Source: Nepenthes gracilis (Eukaryota; Streptophyta; Magnoliopsida; Caryophyllales; Nepenthaceae). Taken from it: a stretch of DNA of 64,000 bases. The notes beneath the pieces were generated by a model. The model saw nothing but the letters and a program-made list of their open reading frames with translations, was not told the origin of the DNA and made no database searches. Each line of letters starts with the position of its first letter. Within the stretch, counting starts at the first letter, position 1. Shown here in pieces: positions 22,348 to 33,538 of the stretch. Location: the NCBI GenBank assembly GCA_033239525.1, contig BSYO01000025.1:14232001-14296000 (forward strand), given 5' to 3'. Both the position numbers and the translations under genes were made by a program.

Positions 22348-23428
22348 TGATGGGTATACTGTTGCTGGGCTGGCCCTCAAAAGTCAATGGAGGTCCAAAA
22401 TGACGGTCGACACTCTAACGGCCCAGCTAGAGAACATGCCCAGAAGTTGAAAAGTCCAGGACGGTCAACGCTAACGTTGACCGTCCGAGCGGCAAACGCC
22501 AACGTTGACTGTCCGACCGGCCAACTCGCTAGCAGATGGTCAACTCAAACGTTGACCGTCCGCGTTACGTGCGTTGGGCCCAAAGAGGCTTTCCTACAGT
22601 AATGGACCTGGTCCATTTAGACCCACGAATCATTAAAAGGTTAGCAATTGCTTTCCAAGGATATTTCACGATCCCAACTAGCACAAAAAATGACAATGGC
22701 AATATTGGCGCCTCCCATATAAGGAAGGCGCTAGATTTTTTTAAATCTTTGCCAACCTAGGTTCTCCAACGGTAACATGCACAGAAGGAAGGTGTCCAGT
22801 TTGAAAAGCCGTCGGTCGCCTCAGAAGGAAACTATCCTTCACAGTTTGGCAACAGACATCAGCCCCAAAAGGAAGGCCAGCCAACAGATCACGGAGGCAA
22901 TCCCTCCTTCCAAAGAAGGAGGATCGCCCTCTCCACCATAAAAAAATTCCTGGATTCACCATCCAATTACACTCTCAATCAAGCTTTTCATTACTCTCTC
23001 AATTGCATACGCTTTCTGCAAGACTAGGGGCTCTCAGTGAACGATTTTCTTGGCCATTGAAGCTCGCAGTATTGCCCAAGCTTGCTACTCCTAACACATT
23101 CATCCTGAACCGTAAGGCAAACAAGCGCGCCTCTCACGGCCGTTTACTGCCTTCCCACCTCCCATATTCAAGAGGACCTCACGTCTCTCTTACATTTGGG
23201 AAAACACTCTTTCTGTCTCTATTTTTCTCTCAGTTTTTAGTTTCATCCTTTCGAAAACTGTTTTACTGACTTGAGCGTCGGAGTGTTTTCTGTGAGACAA
23301 CTTCCTGCTGATACCCTGACCTCCTATTTTGTTTAGTGGTGTGCCGGATCCAACTCAAGGAACGAAGCCGGAGCTACGACAAGAGGATCACCCGAATTTG
23401 TTAGAAGTTCGGATCTAGAGACGCATCA
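22348..23428 (+). mobile_element. Solo LTR, 1081 bp, TSD AAGGT
   Basis: It starts TGATGGGTATACTG and ends GAGACGCATCA, with the perfect 5 bp direct repeat AAGGT on both sides (22343-22347, 23429-23433). U3 carries inverted W-box-core pairs. The TATA box (CATATAAGG, near 22718) is framed by GGCGCC and GGCGC. The terminal domain ACTTGAGCGTCGGAGTGTTT lies near 23270, followed by GTTTAGTGGTGTGC and GGATCC. U3 start, TATA region and end all match the LTRs of the Tat element at 36838-48557, so this is a relative of that family. Confidence 0.9.
22381..22562 (+). promoter_or_regulatory. Cluster of six W-box cores (TTGAC[C/T]) in LTR U3
   Basis: AGTCAA near 22381, then GGTCAAC paired with GTTGACC near 22470-22490, GTTGACT near 22505, and GGTCAAC paired with GTTGACC near 22538-22560. 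TTGAC[C/T] is the core bound by WRKY transcription factors. That WRKY factors act here is inference. Confidence 0.55.
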
Positions 23429-23728
23429 AAGGTATTTTTTAATTAATATAATTTTTATTTATCGATTTATTATTATACATATCTATCATATATATTAATA
23501 GGTAAAATACTAAATTATTAAAAATATAAAAAATAATTAAAAAAAAAATATGCACATGCCGAAACAACAGACAAAAGCCACCGATCATATCAAAAATGCC
23601 AACTTACGATCATCACATCCATGTTGCTGATGACTCACATGTTCTGTTCCCACCCGCTGTCCTGCTGTTCCTCATTCACAATTTTTTTTTTTTAAAAAAT
23701 ATTACTCATCACACTTAATTATAAACCT

Positions 23729-23730
<2 letters not shown>

Positions 23731-23778
<48 letters not shown>
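23731..23778. repeat. (AAT)n microsatellite, target of an LTR insertion
   Basis: Uninterrupted AAT units, continuing at 25043-25057 on the far side of the LTR at 23779-25042. 23434-23730 is AT-rich intergenic DNA. Confidence 0.95.
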
Positions 23779-24099
23779 TGATAGATCCAATATTCATGGG
23801 CCTAACAGGCTAGGCCCCACAGTAGGCTGACAATTTATTTCCAACTTAATAAAACTTTTCTAAACTGAAAAGTTTCACATTGTTCAAGCAAGCGGAATGC
23901 GTTTACAGAATACATTATAAAGTCAGATACCCTCCAACTTGAGAGGCCAAGCTCTAAAAAACTCCACAAACTCCAAGTGGCTCAACACTCACAGGAAAGG
24001 GGTTACCCTCCAACAAGGAGTTGCTCTTTTTCCGGGAGGCTTACCCTCCATTGAGCAGTCGGCCTCTGTCCTGAAGCCATGGCCTTCCGTCCCCCAAGC

Positions 24100-24330
24100 C
24101 CTCCGTCTAGGAACCCTCCGACTCAAAGCAAGGAGCACTCCGTCCTAGGTGCCCTCCATCCCAGGAGCCCTCCGACCTAGAGCTATGAGTCATCCGTCTT
24201 GGAGCCATGAGTTGTCCATCTTGGAGCCATGAGCCTTCGTCCCAGAGCCAAGAGCACTTCATCTTAGAGCCACCAGCCTTTCATCCCGAAGCCAGGAATC
24301 CTCTGTCCTAGAGTCAGGAGTATGTTGTCC
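24100..24330 (+). repeat. Degenerate minisatellite (CCTCCGTCYTRGAGCCATGAG-like) within the LTR
   Basis: About nine degenerate units in the position held by the 26 bp array in the LTR at 18789, but with a different unit. Confidence 0.65.
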
Positions 24331-24409
24331 AAGAGTCAACCATCCGCTCAGATAACCAGGATGTTAACCTATCAGTGCAGTTCAGTTATTTCCTTCTATG
24401 CTGCCATTT

Positions 24410-24770
24410 ACGGGCGCACCTCTAAACCTTGTTTTTGCCGGGTGCACCTCTAAGCCGTCCTCTACAAGCGCACTTTTAAATCATCATCTACCGGGCGCAC
24501 ATTTAAGTCATCCTTCTACAGGCACACCTCTAAGCCATTCCTTTATTGGGCGCAACTCTAAACCACCCCTTTACCGGGCGCAACTCTAAGCCACCCTTTT
24601 ACCGGGCGCAACTCTAAGCCTCCCCTACGAGTGTATATCTAAAATGTCCCTTTGTCGGGCATTCCTCTAAATCACCCCTCTGTGGACGTACCTCTAAGCC
24701 ACATCTCTGCAAGCGCACCTCTAAACCACCCCTCTGTCGGGCGCACTCTAAACCGTTCATTAGTTGGCAC
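24410..24770 (+). repeat. 28 bp minisatellite (CGGGCGCAACTCTAAGCC core) within the LTR
   Basis: About thirteen units; three consecutive ones near 24546-24630 are nearly identical at a 28 bp period. Same module as 19715-19970. Confidence 0.88.
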
Positions 24771-25042
24771 ATTCAAACGCCCCATCCATTACTATATGCA
24801 TTTGTTCATTCTTCATATCCTTTTAGTATCTTTTTATTTTCTAAGAAAAATTTCTGACTTAAATGTTGTAGGATATATGGTAGAAGTAATTTTTACCGTC
24901 CTCTGACCTTTTATTTGTAGTTTATGATGGGTAGGTTTTAGGTTAATAACGACGGAGACCAAGCCCGTTCTAGTTCGACCCGTAACGGAAGAATAGAAAG
25001 CCCCATAATCTGTATAATAACTCGAGAATCAGGGATGCATCA

Positions 25043-25702
25043 ATAATAATAATAATAATTATTATTATTATTTATATAATTTATTTTAAAATTTTAATTT
25101 ATATAAAAATTATAAATAAGTTATAAGTTAATAGAATATCTACCAAAACTCTCAATTAAATTTAGTGTGCTAGGCTTGTATTTCTTTTTTTTTTTCCTCT
25201 ATATTTTTATGTGAAGTTTTCACTTTTGTCCATGCACTTTTCCCAACTGTTTCTTCATGCACCTTTTTGATTTGCATTATATACCAAAAATTATAGTATA
25301 AATACATGAGAATCAATATATACGATTAAATTTGTGATAACAAGTTTAATTTATGTTAATATGTACATGCACTTAGGTTTATTTAGTGTATAATTATTAT
25401 AATTTCACAAATGAATTATATAGCATTATAGATGGGATGGTGTGCGACAATTTTGTAAATAGGTAAGCGGCATCTTGTTTGGAAATAGGACCACGCACCT
25501 TACCAAGGGATTGATATTTTCGTTCTATAATGGAAATGTAGAGACTTGAACCCGAATTACCCATTTTGGTGTGAACCGACCATATAAGAAATTTCAAGCC
25601 ATAAATACTTACCATAAATCTATTATAAATATTAAATTTATTAAAATCAAATCTTACATAGATGTCTATACAAAATATAACTAATGAATCGTGGTCTAAA
25701 CA
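25043..25702. other. AT-rich intergenic DNA
   Basis: AAT/ATT repeats at the left, then unremarkable AT-rich sequence. The minus-strand frame at 25397-25774 has no recognised domain. Confidence 0.45.
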
Positions 25703-26437
25703 TGTTGGCATTCGCCCCGGATACACACCACCCGACGCAGCGGAATAATACCCAAACCCCTTGTTGGCCGTCATTCACCAAAATTATGAGTATAAGGAAC
25801 AAACAATGTACAACGATTTTTAATATGAAAAATTATTTTCAACCAATGAAAAAATTATGGGACAAATTCTGAAAAAATATTTACTATGAAAAATTTGGTT
25901 ATACAGACCTCTGAGATAGAGTATCAGCAGCCAACCCGAGACAGAATAAGAAACTCCAGAGTAAGAGAACTCTCCTTCTATCTTTTCTCTTTTTTTTCTT
26001 TTCTCATTTTCTCATTGACGGCTCTCTCTATTATCTAATTTTACAAAGTGACTCTTAGCAAAGAGAAAGGTCTGCACTCCTCTTCCACCGGGCTGGCCTG
26101 CATTGCCGGCCTCTTTCATCTGACCGGTTGCTTCCGGCCGGCCGTCTTTAGTCTTCCAATTACTCCTTCACACCGATTTGGCTGCCCTTTGGCCTCAGCA
26201 CTCCGATTGCTCACGGCTGACTGTTTGACCGACCTCCAGCTGTCGGCTTCTTCTTTCATCGGAGCTGGCCTCCATCTGTTAGCCAACCTTCCTCGACTGG
26301 CTAGTTGGCCTCATTAGCCCAGACTGATTACTCCTCCGGTTCATCGTCGTGCATGCTCTGTGCCCACGAATATTTCGATCATCCGATAACTTTTCATTTG
26401 TTGAAGAACCACATAGGAGTGATTAAAAAATTTAACA
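25703..26437. mobile_element. LTR-like copy related to the LTRs of the 28272-32353 element
   Basis: It starts TGTTGGCATTCGCCCCGG. It shares the layout of the LTRs at 28272 and 31216: the AAGAAAC/ACAATG block, GAGATAGAATAxxAG blocks, a CT-rich run near 25975-26015 and GGCTGGCCTC-type text. It ends near GGAGTGATTAAAAAA...AACA. No target duplication was found. The three-way likeness is by eye only. Confidence 0.5.
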
Positions 26438-28266
26438 AGATATACCATCCAACATCTATCAAAACAGAAAAGAAATCTACCATCTTTCCAAAAAATTTTT
26501 TTTAGAATCTAAAATCGTCTATTTATATGAAATTTCTATAATAAATATATGATTTTTCCTAACACGTTATCAACTCGATCTATTCTAGAGGTAATAAACC
26601 GTAAAAGTGACAAGGCTAAACAAATGATATGATTAACAATATTAGAATTGAATAAAATATTTTAGAGAGTAACATTATATATAACAAAGTAATAATAACA
26701 TGTAATCAACCATCTATTATCAGAGATTCTATACAATATTGCAATTATGACTCAAAAGCTATAAGTATAAAAGTTTTCATCGAAATCAAATATAATGAAC
26801 GCAACCAAAATTATATAGAATTCAAATATCAATAAGAATATATGTTTCATTGAACCTATTTTAGCAAATGTCATAACTATAAGTTAAATCATAATAATTT
26901 TCATGAATTTTATTCTATTATTATAAACCAATGACTACGCACGTGCCACCGTAGGTTTACACGTCAGTCTAACAAGTGACCAATTCTATGGTCTCAGTAT
27001 ATCTTATCATTCATGGTGTATAAATATCGAATTTAACTCTGCCAAATAATATTACCACCACCCAATTAGGATAAGCTCAAAATATTTTATGCTTATATTT
27101 GCATAGTCCAATTGGGGGCCATATCTAAATGAAAAATGGACTATTCTATCTCAATTTGTATGTCAAATCTAGCACCCCTTGGTACGAGAATATTCATCGT
27201 AATATTCACAGGATTATAAATATCTCTTAATAAATATAGACTTTAATAGATCAAAATATAAAAATAAGTATCATATAACTATAAATTATATTGAGATTTA
27301 ATTGGTCTTATATTTCTTAAAATCATAATATTTTCAAATAATCTCTTTTATTATAACCATATATATCAAAAATATACTTATGCATCCAAATATCACACGA
27401 AGAAAAGTAAACAATCATCAAGGGCAAGAGAACAAACTTTGCAATAACTTCTTAGACCTTGTATTTAAGATTTAGATTGAAATAATGTTTTACGTTTTTG
27501 GCGTTCAGAACATAGGCTCGCACACTAGAAACACACCAGTTGTTGCTCTTTACCAACTAGTCTCACACTCGAGCTATACCATTTCTAAGACACTAAGTCC
27601 TTTGGAACAGGTAAGGGATCCTATTTGTTGCCAACAAAACTATATATTTTTCAAAACACTCAAATTTGCGAAATGAATCTCCCAGAATACATCTACCAAG
27701 ATATATTCTCAATACCATATGGTCTGATTTATAGATCAATTGATCTGCTTTGAACTAGGCCATGACATCAAATGTTGGTTGTTTGTCGAACATACAAATC
27801 ATAAACTCATTACTTTATATCTCACAAGTAGTATAATATATGTCAAAATAGTTTTCTACCCTAAGGTCGAATGTAAGCAAATCTATATCATATATTTCAA
27901 GGCGAAAGAAGTATATTTATATCATAGAACATTAAATATTTATAATAGGCCATACATATATTGATGTACAAATGTTGTTAAGACACTGACTGAATAATAA
28001 TATGACATTTGTATGATAACTCGAATACTAGTCAAACGTAGGATAAAAAGCGATTAAAATCGAATCATATAAACAATATATTAAGCATAAATTTTTGATG
28101 CCTTATTATATTATTTCACAGCTAAAATCAATTAAAGATAATTACACTTTTATCCTAATTAATTATCATGATAAATAATATAAAATTGTCCTAATTACAT
28201 GTGAAAGTGCACCTAGTGGACAGAAACACAAGTGAGAAAAGTTTGGCAGCAATCAAATGTGCAATA
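26438..28266. other. AT-rich DNA, no gene recognised
   Basis: It lies between two related LTR-like copies and could be the decayed internal region of an old element, but no protease, integrase or RT motif could be read in any frame. Confidence 0.4.
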
Positions 28267-28271
28267 AGGAG

Positions 28272-29430
28272 TAATGGGGTTCGACACCCAGATTCACACA
28301 TAACTCGCCACAATGGAAAAATTTAAACCTCCCATCAACTGTCAGCCACCAATTTAGTGGGCACAAGAAACACAAGAATGCACAATGATTTTTAGCGTGA
28401 AAATTTTTTCTCAATTAAGAAAAAAATCATTGGACAAACTTTAAAAAAAAATTTTACTATGTAAAATCGATTACAAATAACTCCGAAATAGAATACTAAC
28501 AACCTACCTGAGACAACAAGAAAAACAATCACCAGAATTAAAAAAACTTTCATCCCCTCTTTTTTTCTTTTTTCATTTCTCTCATTGGTGGTACACTCTA
28601 CTCACACTGATTTTACAAATGTGGTGGTAAAAGGCGACCGGCGTGGGCTCCCTTCCGTACTTTGCTCTGCTTCATTCCACCCTTCGTTCCACACATGGCT
28701 CATCAACACGCTGTTCACATACACTTTCTTCTGAAGTGTCTAGTGCGCTTTATAATGACGTCGACTCTAAATTCGATCTGTTTACCTGACCTGATCTTAC
28801 AGATGATTTGTCACATCAATTTTATTATTTTTCATGCATTTATCAATTCCCGCGCTTTCCTAGACGGCGTATGCTCTTTATAAACAGCGCATGCTCTACA
28901 AAGTCAACTTACTTATTTTGAAAGTCAACAGCCTACTCTGAAAATCTTGCCACCTACTCCTCAGAGCCTGGTGCCAACTCTACAAAGTCATCTACCAACT
29001 TCACTAGGTCCGCTCCTCTAAACTGGCATTTTCTAATTGCCCTTTGGTATTGGCCTCATCTTAACTTGGCCGGCTGGCCTCCAGGGCTGGCTTCTTCTCA
29101 TAGTCGGCCAACCTCTCTAGCCGATTTCTTGTAGTCCGGTCATCTGGCCAGCCGTCCTCTTGCAGCCCTATTGGCTTTGCCCTTGGTCCTACTCGACTCC
29201 GCTCTTAATCCTACCGACTTCACTCTTGATCTTGCTTGGATCCGCTGCTCTAACATTTGCCTACTCCGACAAATCAGTCTCTCCAACATTTGCCCACTCC
29301 GGCGAATTGGTTTCTCCGGTCTTTATTGTAACTAGTTTGCAACACTTTAAACTTTGCACAAATTCTGTACGACCTTTCAATGACGCGTTCGTTTATTAAG
29401 CTACTAATAGGGGAGTGACCAAACCCAACA
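28272..29430 (-). repeat. 3' LTR of the short element
   Basis: It ends on the plus strand ...CCAAACCCAACA, and starts TAATGGGGTTCGAC where the partner has TGTTGAGGTTCGAC. Blocks match the partner throughout; for example ACATTTGCCYACTCYGGC occurs near 29286 and 32207. Confidence 0.75.
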
Positions 29431-30295
29431 AACTTTTCCTCACGACCTTATGGGGGAAGCTTTGCTTTTATTCTGTGACCATCATCGCTTGCCTTTTGAC
29501 AGCTTCTGTAACGACCCGAACTCGGATCCCCAGACCCGACCCGGACCGTCACGGTGAAATCTTAAGTCATCCAAAATCATCAATTATGCATCATTAAACA
29601 ACTTTTAATGAATTCTATAATATCATTTAAGATACCATTTAAGACACAATCTATAGTCATCATAAATGTATCATCACATAAATATCCATAATAATGACAA
29701 ATAACTTCAATTTCGACTGCCCAAACAGAGCACATGCTCTGTTTCTTCCCTTCATACGTTCACACCAAAAACATGAAATTCAAACCTCTAAAATCTCAAT
29801 TTGTAATACAAGGATTTCGTTAATTATTTCGCCCCAAATCACCGTAAACCCTCGACTTCTTCCTTCATTTCTCAATGTCTCTGTTTTTCCCAAATTTTTG
29901 ACTCCCATAACCAACGCCAATTTTTCCAAAATTACGACATACAAACCCGAATTCCACATCATTAAAGAAAGGGAAAGATTTAATTACAAGAGTGAGAGTA
30001 ATTTACTTGCGATTAGAGGAGATAGTGAAAGTCATGGGAAATCACTTGCCTGTTGAACAGAGGCGGTTAGGGTTTGCGACGGCAAGGGATTAACGGCGAC
30101 GAGGATTTGCGGCGACGGCTGCACAACTGACGACGGCAACGGCAACAGCTTCAACCGCAGCGATCAACAACGGCGACGGCTTCAACCGCAGTAATCGGCA
30201 ACGGTGACGGCTTCGGTGACTTTGCTCTGCTTCGGCTCCCCCTTCCTCCCTAACCCTACGGCCATCTTAATTTAAAGGGAAGGGCCGGTTAGGGT

Positions 30296-30480
30296 TTGCC
30301 CCGTCTTTCCATTTTGAGCGTCTGCCTCCCTCCTCTCCAGATCACCCGTCCTCTCTTTCTCTCTCTTCCCCTTTACTTCTTTTCTTCCTCCCTTTTCTTC
30401 TTCCTCTTTCTTTCCTTTTTCTTTTCTTTCTTTTCCTTCTTCTTTCTTCTTTCTTTCTTCTTCTTTCTTCTTTTGGCCGA
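30296..30480 (+). repeat. Pyrimidine (CTT/TTC) tract in the nested LTR
   Basis: A nearly unbroken C/T strand. The open frame at 30296-30625 is only this tract plus the TTA run. Confidence 0.9.
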
Positions 30481-30491
30481 TTCTTTCCTCA

Positions 30492-30700
30492 TTTTATTAT
30501 TATTATTATTACATATTATTATTATTATTATTGTTATTATTATTATTATTATTATACATATTATTATTATTATTATTATATCATTATTATTAATATATTT
30601 ATTATCATTATTATTATTATCATAATTATTTATTATTATTATTATTTATTTATTTATTATTATTATTATTATTATGAATATATTTTAATATATTTTTATT
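30492..30700 (+). repeat. (TTA)n microsatellite in the nested LTR
   Basis: About 200 bp of TTA units with small interruptions, continuing as TTA/TAT-rich text to about 30900. Confidence 0.95.
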
Positions 30701-31196
30701 ATTAATTATTTAATATTACATTTATTATCATTATACCGACAATTATTATTTTATAACAATTATTATGATTATGAGTTATTTCTAATTATTGTTATTAATA
30801 TTTATTAGCATGTATTTTACTTCCATTTATTATTATTATTATTTATTATTTATTATTAATTATTTTATACTCATTATTATTTATAATATTTATTAATATC
30901 AATATTTTAAATTATCTATTATTATATTAATTCAATATAACCCGAGTCAAACAATCAGAACGTTACAGCTTCCCCTCAATTGGAATCCCAATGTCAGTCT
31001 CCGTAAACCTGAATGATACCTTTTTTTCGCTCTACCGATCCTGGAGTAGTCCCACTCCCTTTCGGATTCTCCTCTGCGGTTGAATTATTCTCCATTGCAC
31101 TCTGCCTTTGCCTCTAAAGTACTTTTACTGTACCTTCCTACTCTACACTAAATGGCAAGCTACTCGACATTGACACCATTTAATCGTAGGTTTACT

Positions 31197-31215
31197 ACCT
31201 CTCTCTGATATTACT
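31197..31215 (-). promoter_or_regulatory. Candidate primer-binding site of the short element
   Basis: The minus strand reads AGTAATATCAGAGAGAGG directly after the LTR end, sharing TATCAGAG with the initiator-Met tRNA site. Confidence 0.45.
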
Positions 31216-32353
31216 TGTTGAGGTTCGACATCCGGATTCACACACAACTCGGTGCAGTAGAAAAACTCAAACCCTCTGTCGACTGTCAGCTACCAATTTA
31301 ATGGGTATAAGAAACACAAGAATACACAATAAATTTTAACGAAGAAAACCTTTCTCATTCAAGAAAAAAATCACGGTGCAAACCCAAAAAAAATTTTACT
31401 ATATAAAATCGGTTACAAATAGCCCCGAGATAGAATACCAGCAATCCACCCGAGATAGAATACCAGCAATCCACCTGAGATAGAATAAGAAAAATAATCT
31501 CCAAAGTAATGAAACTTTCATTTCCTCTTTTTCTTTCTATTCTTCTTCTCTTATTTCTCTCACTGGTGGTGCTCTCTACTCACTCCAATTTTACAGGTGT
31601 GGTGGTGAACGGCGACCGATTAGGGCTCCCTTCTGTACTTAGCTCTACTCCATTCCACCATTTGTTCCACATACGGTTCACCCACACGTCGTTGATGCAC
31701 ACTTTCTTTTTAAATGTCTAGTGCGCTTTATAATGACATCGGTTCCAAATCTCATTTACTCACCTGGGTTGATCTTGTAGATAATTTATCACACCAACTT
31801 TATCATTTTCTGGCACCTTTACCAATTCCCGCCTTCCCAGATGGCACATGCTCTACAAAGTCAATTTATCAACTCTGAAAGTCAATTGTCTACTGTAAAA
31901 AGCCTACCACCTACTCCTCAAAGCCTAGTGCCAATTCTACAAAGTTATCTACAAACTCTGCCAGGTCGACTCCTTTGAATTGGCGTTGTATGATCGCCAG
32001 TTAGCATCTGCTTCATCTTAGCTTGGCCGGCTGGCGTCCATGGCCGGCTTCGTCTCTCAGCCGGCCAACCTCTCTAGCTAACTTCTTGCTACCTGGCCGT
32101 CTTCTTGCGGCCCTGTTGGCTCTACCATTGGCCCTGTCGGCTCCACCCTTGGCCCTACTCGACTCCGTTGCTTTGACATTTGTTTACTCTGATAAATCGG
32201 TTTCTTCGACATTTGCCTACTCTGGCAAATCGATCTCTCTGGTCTTTATTGCAACTAAGTTACAGCACTCCGAATTTCGCACAAATCCTATGCAATCTTT
32301 CAATAACGCGTTTGTTTGTTGAGTTATCCACAATGGAGTGAGCAAAACCAATA
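31216..32353 (-). repeat. 5' LTR of the short element
   Basis: It starts TGTTGAGGTTCGACATCC on the plus strand and ends ACCAATA. A GAGATAGAATACCAGCAATC unit is duplicated near 31427-31475 in this copy only. Frames at 31509-31721 and 32023-32322 lie inside the LTR and are not genes. Confidence 0.75.
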
Positions 32354-32358
32354 AGGAG

Positions 32359-33538
32359 TTAGGAACTAAGAGTTTAATTTTAACTCCACTTTAAAATCTT
32401 AATTAAATGATAATATAAAATCTTAATTACATTTGGATGGAGGTGGCCAAAATGATGACGAAGAAATGGCTGTGAGTTTCAGTCCACATGGTGTTACCTA
32501 ATCCACTACACAATTATAAATTTTAGTTAGGTTAATTATAGTGTTTAGTATTCTAGTTAATTAATAATCACTTTATATATAAACAAAAGTACATAATAAA
32601 ATCATAACAACACTAATTATTATACTAAAATATCGAACCAGTTAGTCTACTAACTACTAAAATATCATTTTGATGATCCTGTGAATGTGATTTACTCGCT
32701 CTTAATATGAATTTATTCGAAGTTCTTCCATATTAAATAACTCATTAATTATCTTTAGTGATAACCCATTTCCAGCAAAAGTTCTAATAAATTCGAATCA
32801 AAATATTAAAATGTTATAGAAAATATATACATAATTCTTCAATCAATTGAAAACTTCATTTAGTTTCATCCAAACTCTATTTGAAACATGGATACATTAT
32901 CTATATTTAGGTCAATAATGCAATTAAGAGCACTGCCTAATGGGGTCAAGACGACCGATGAAAGAGAGAGAAAGGCATAAATCATCTGCTAATCGGTAAT
33001 AACACAAAACTATACCCAAAGACTTAAGATCACTCTCTAAAAAGGCTTGTAGGCTTATATATACCCACATCGGTGTTACCCGAAGGTGCACGAGACCTCA
33101 CATTTTGAGCAGTCGTTCAAAATGTCCAAGCCTACAAACGAGTCATTATTACTAAAAAAATAGCTCATTATATGTGGGGTCCAAAAAATGATCATATTAT
33201 TTTGAATCTTTTCTATGTTGTATGATATTATATTATGTAAAATATTATTTTATACTATTCGAATCAATAAAAATAAGGTACGAAAGTGTGTTTATTGATG
33301 CTTGGAGATTACAATTCTCTTACACTAACTTAACTTAGACATCGAAATAGAAAATTAAAGCCTTATTGACATTTGTCTTACCACATAGAAACCTAAACCC
33401 AACATTTATTATTACATAGAATCAAGCTCTAAAATTATTTTAAAAACTAAAATTATTTATTCATGGAAAATATAATTTATTTTCCTAAAAATTATAGCAA
33501 AATTATTTAATCTTTATACCATTAAATTTGTTTATCCT
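32359..33538. other. Intergenic DNA downstream of the protease gene
   Basis: AT-rich. A palindrome CATTTTGAGCAG...CGTTCAAAATG lies at about 33101-33123. No gene was seen; the last 100-200 bp are probably the protease 3' UTR. Confidence 0.5.

Larger units (their letters stand above)
23779..25042 (+). mobile_element. Solo LTR, 1264 bp, inserted in an AAT microsatellite
   Basis: It starts TGATAGATCC and ends GGGATGCATCA. The flanks are both ATAAT, which is trivial in an AAT run but consistent with insertion. A TATA box (ATTATAAAG) lies near 23912, two minisatellites follow, then the superfamily terminal blocks (GACTTAAATG near 24855, GACGGAGACC near 24951). U3 resembles that of the LTR at 18789 (both have AAAAGTTTCACATTG upstream of the TATA box). 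Confidence 0.85.
29507..30967. mobile_element. Nested solo LTR, 1461 bp, TSD GCTTC
   Basis: It starts TGTAACGACCCG and ends CAGAACGTTACA, with GCTTC at 29502-29506 and 30968-30972. The ends form a TGTAACG/CGTTACA inverted repeat typical of some gypsy LTRs. It holds a GGCGACGGC-rich stretch (30085-30220), a pyrimidine tract and a long TTA run. It inserted into the internal DNA of the short element, so it is the younger of the two. Confidence 0.9.
28272..32353 (-). mobile_element. Short non-autonomous LTR retrotransposon, TSD AGGAG
   Basis: Two LTRs of about 1.15 kb in the same orientation (28272-29430 and 31216-32353) enclose only about 320 bp of own internal DNA, plus a nested solo LTR at 29507-30967. 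AGGAG flanks both outer ends (28267-28271, 32354-32358). On the minus strand, ATATCAGAG next to the right LTR resembles the initiator-Met primer site (TGGTATCAGAGC), and a purine tract adjoins the left LTR, so the element points to the left. The internal DNA has one short minus-strand frame of about 32 codons (starts MENNSTAEENPKG), which may be a relic of gag. It must have depended on proteins of another element. Confidence 0.75.

Noticed and set aside
24398..24906. Repetitive open frames, CRISPR-like at first sight
   Set aside because: Adjacent 28 bp units without spacers, in a plant LTR; no cas genes; a minisatellite.
30296..30625. 109-codon open frame
   Set aside because: It is translation of a CTT tract and TTA repeat inside an LTR.
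32023..32322. 99-codon frame similar to the one at 29160-29399
   Set aside because: The likeness exists because both lie in the two LTRs of one element; the shared text is non-coding LTR.
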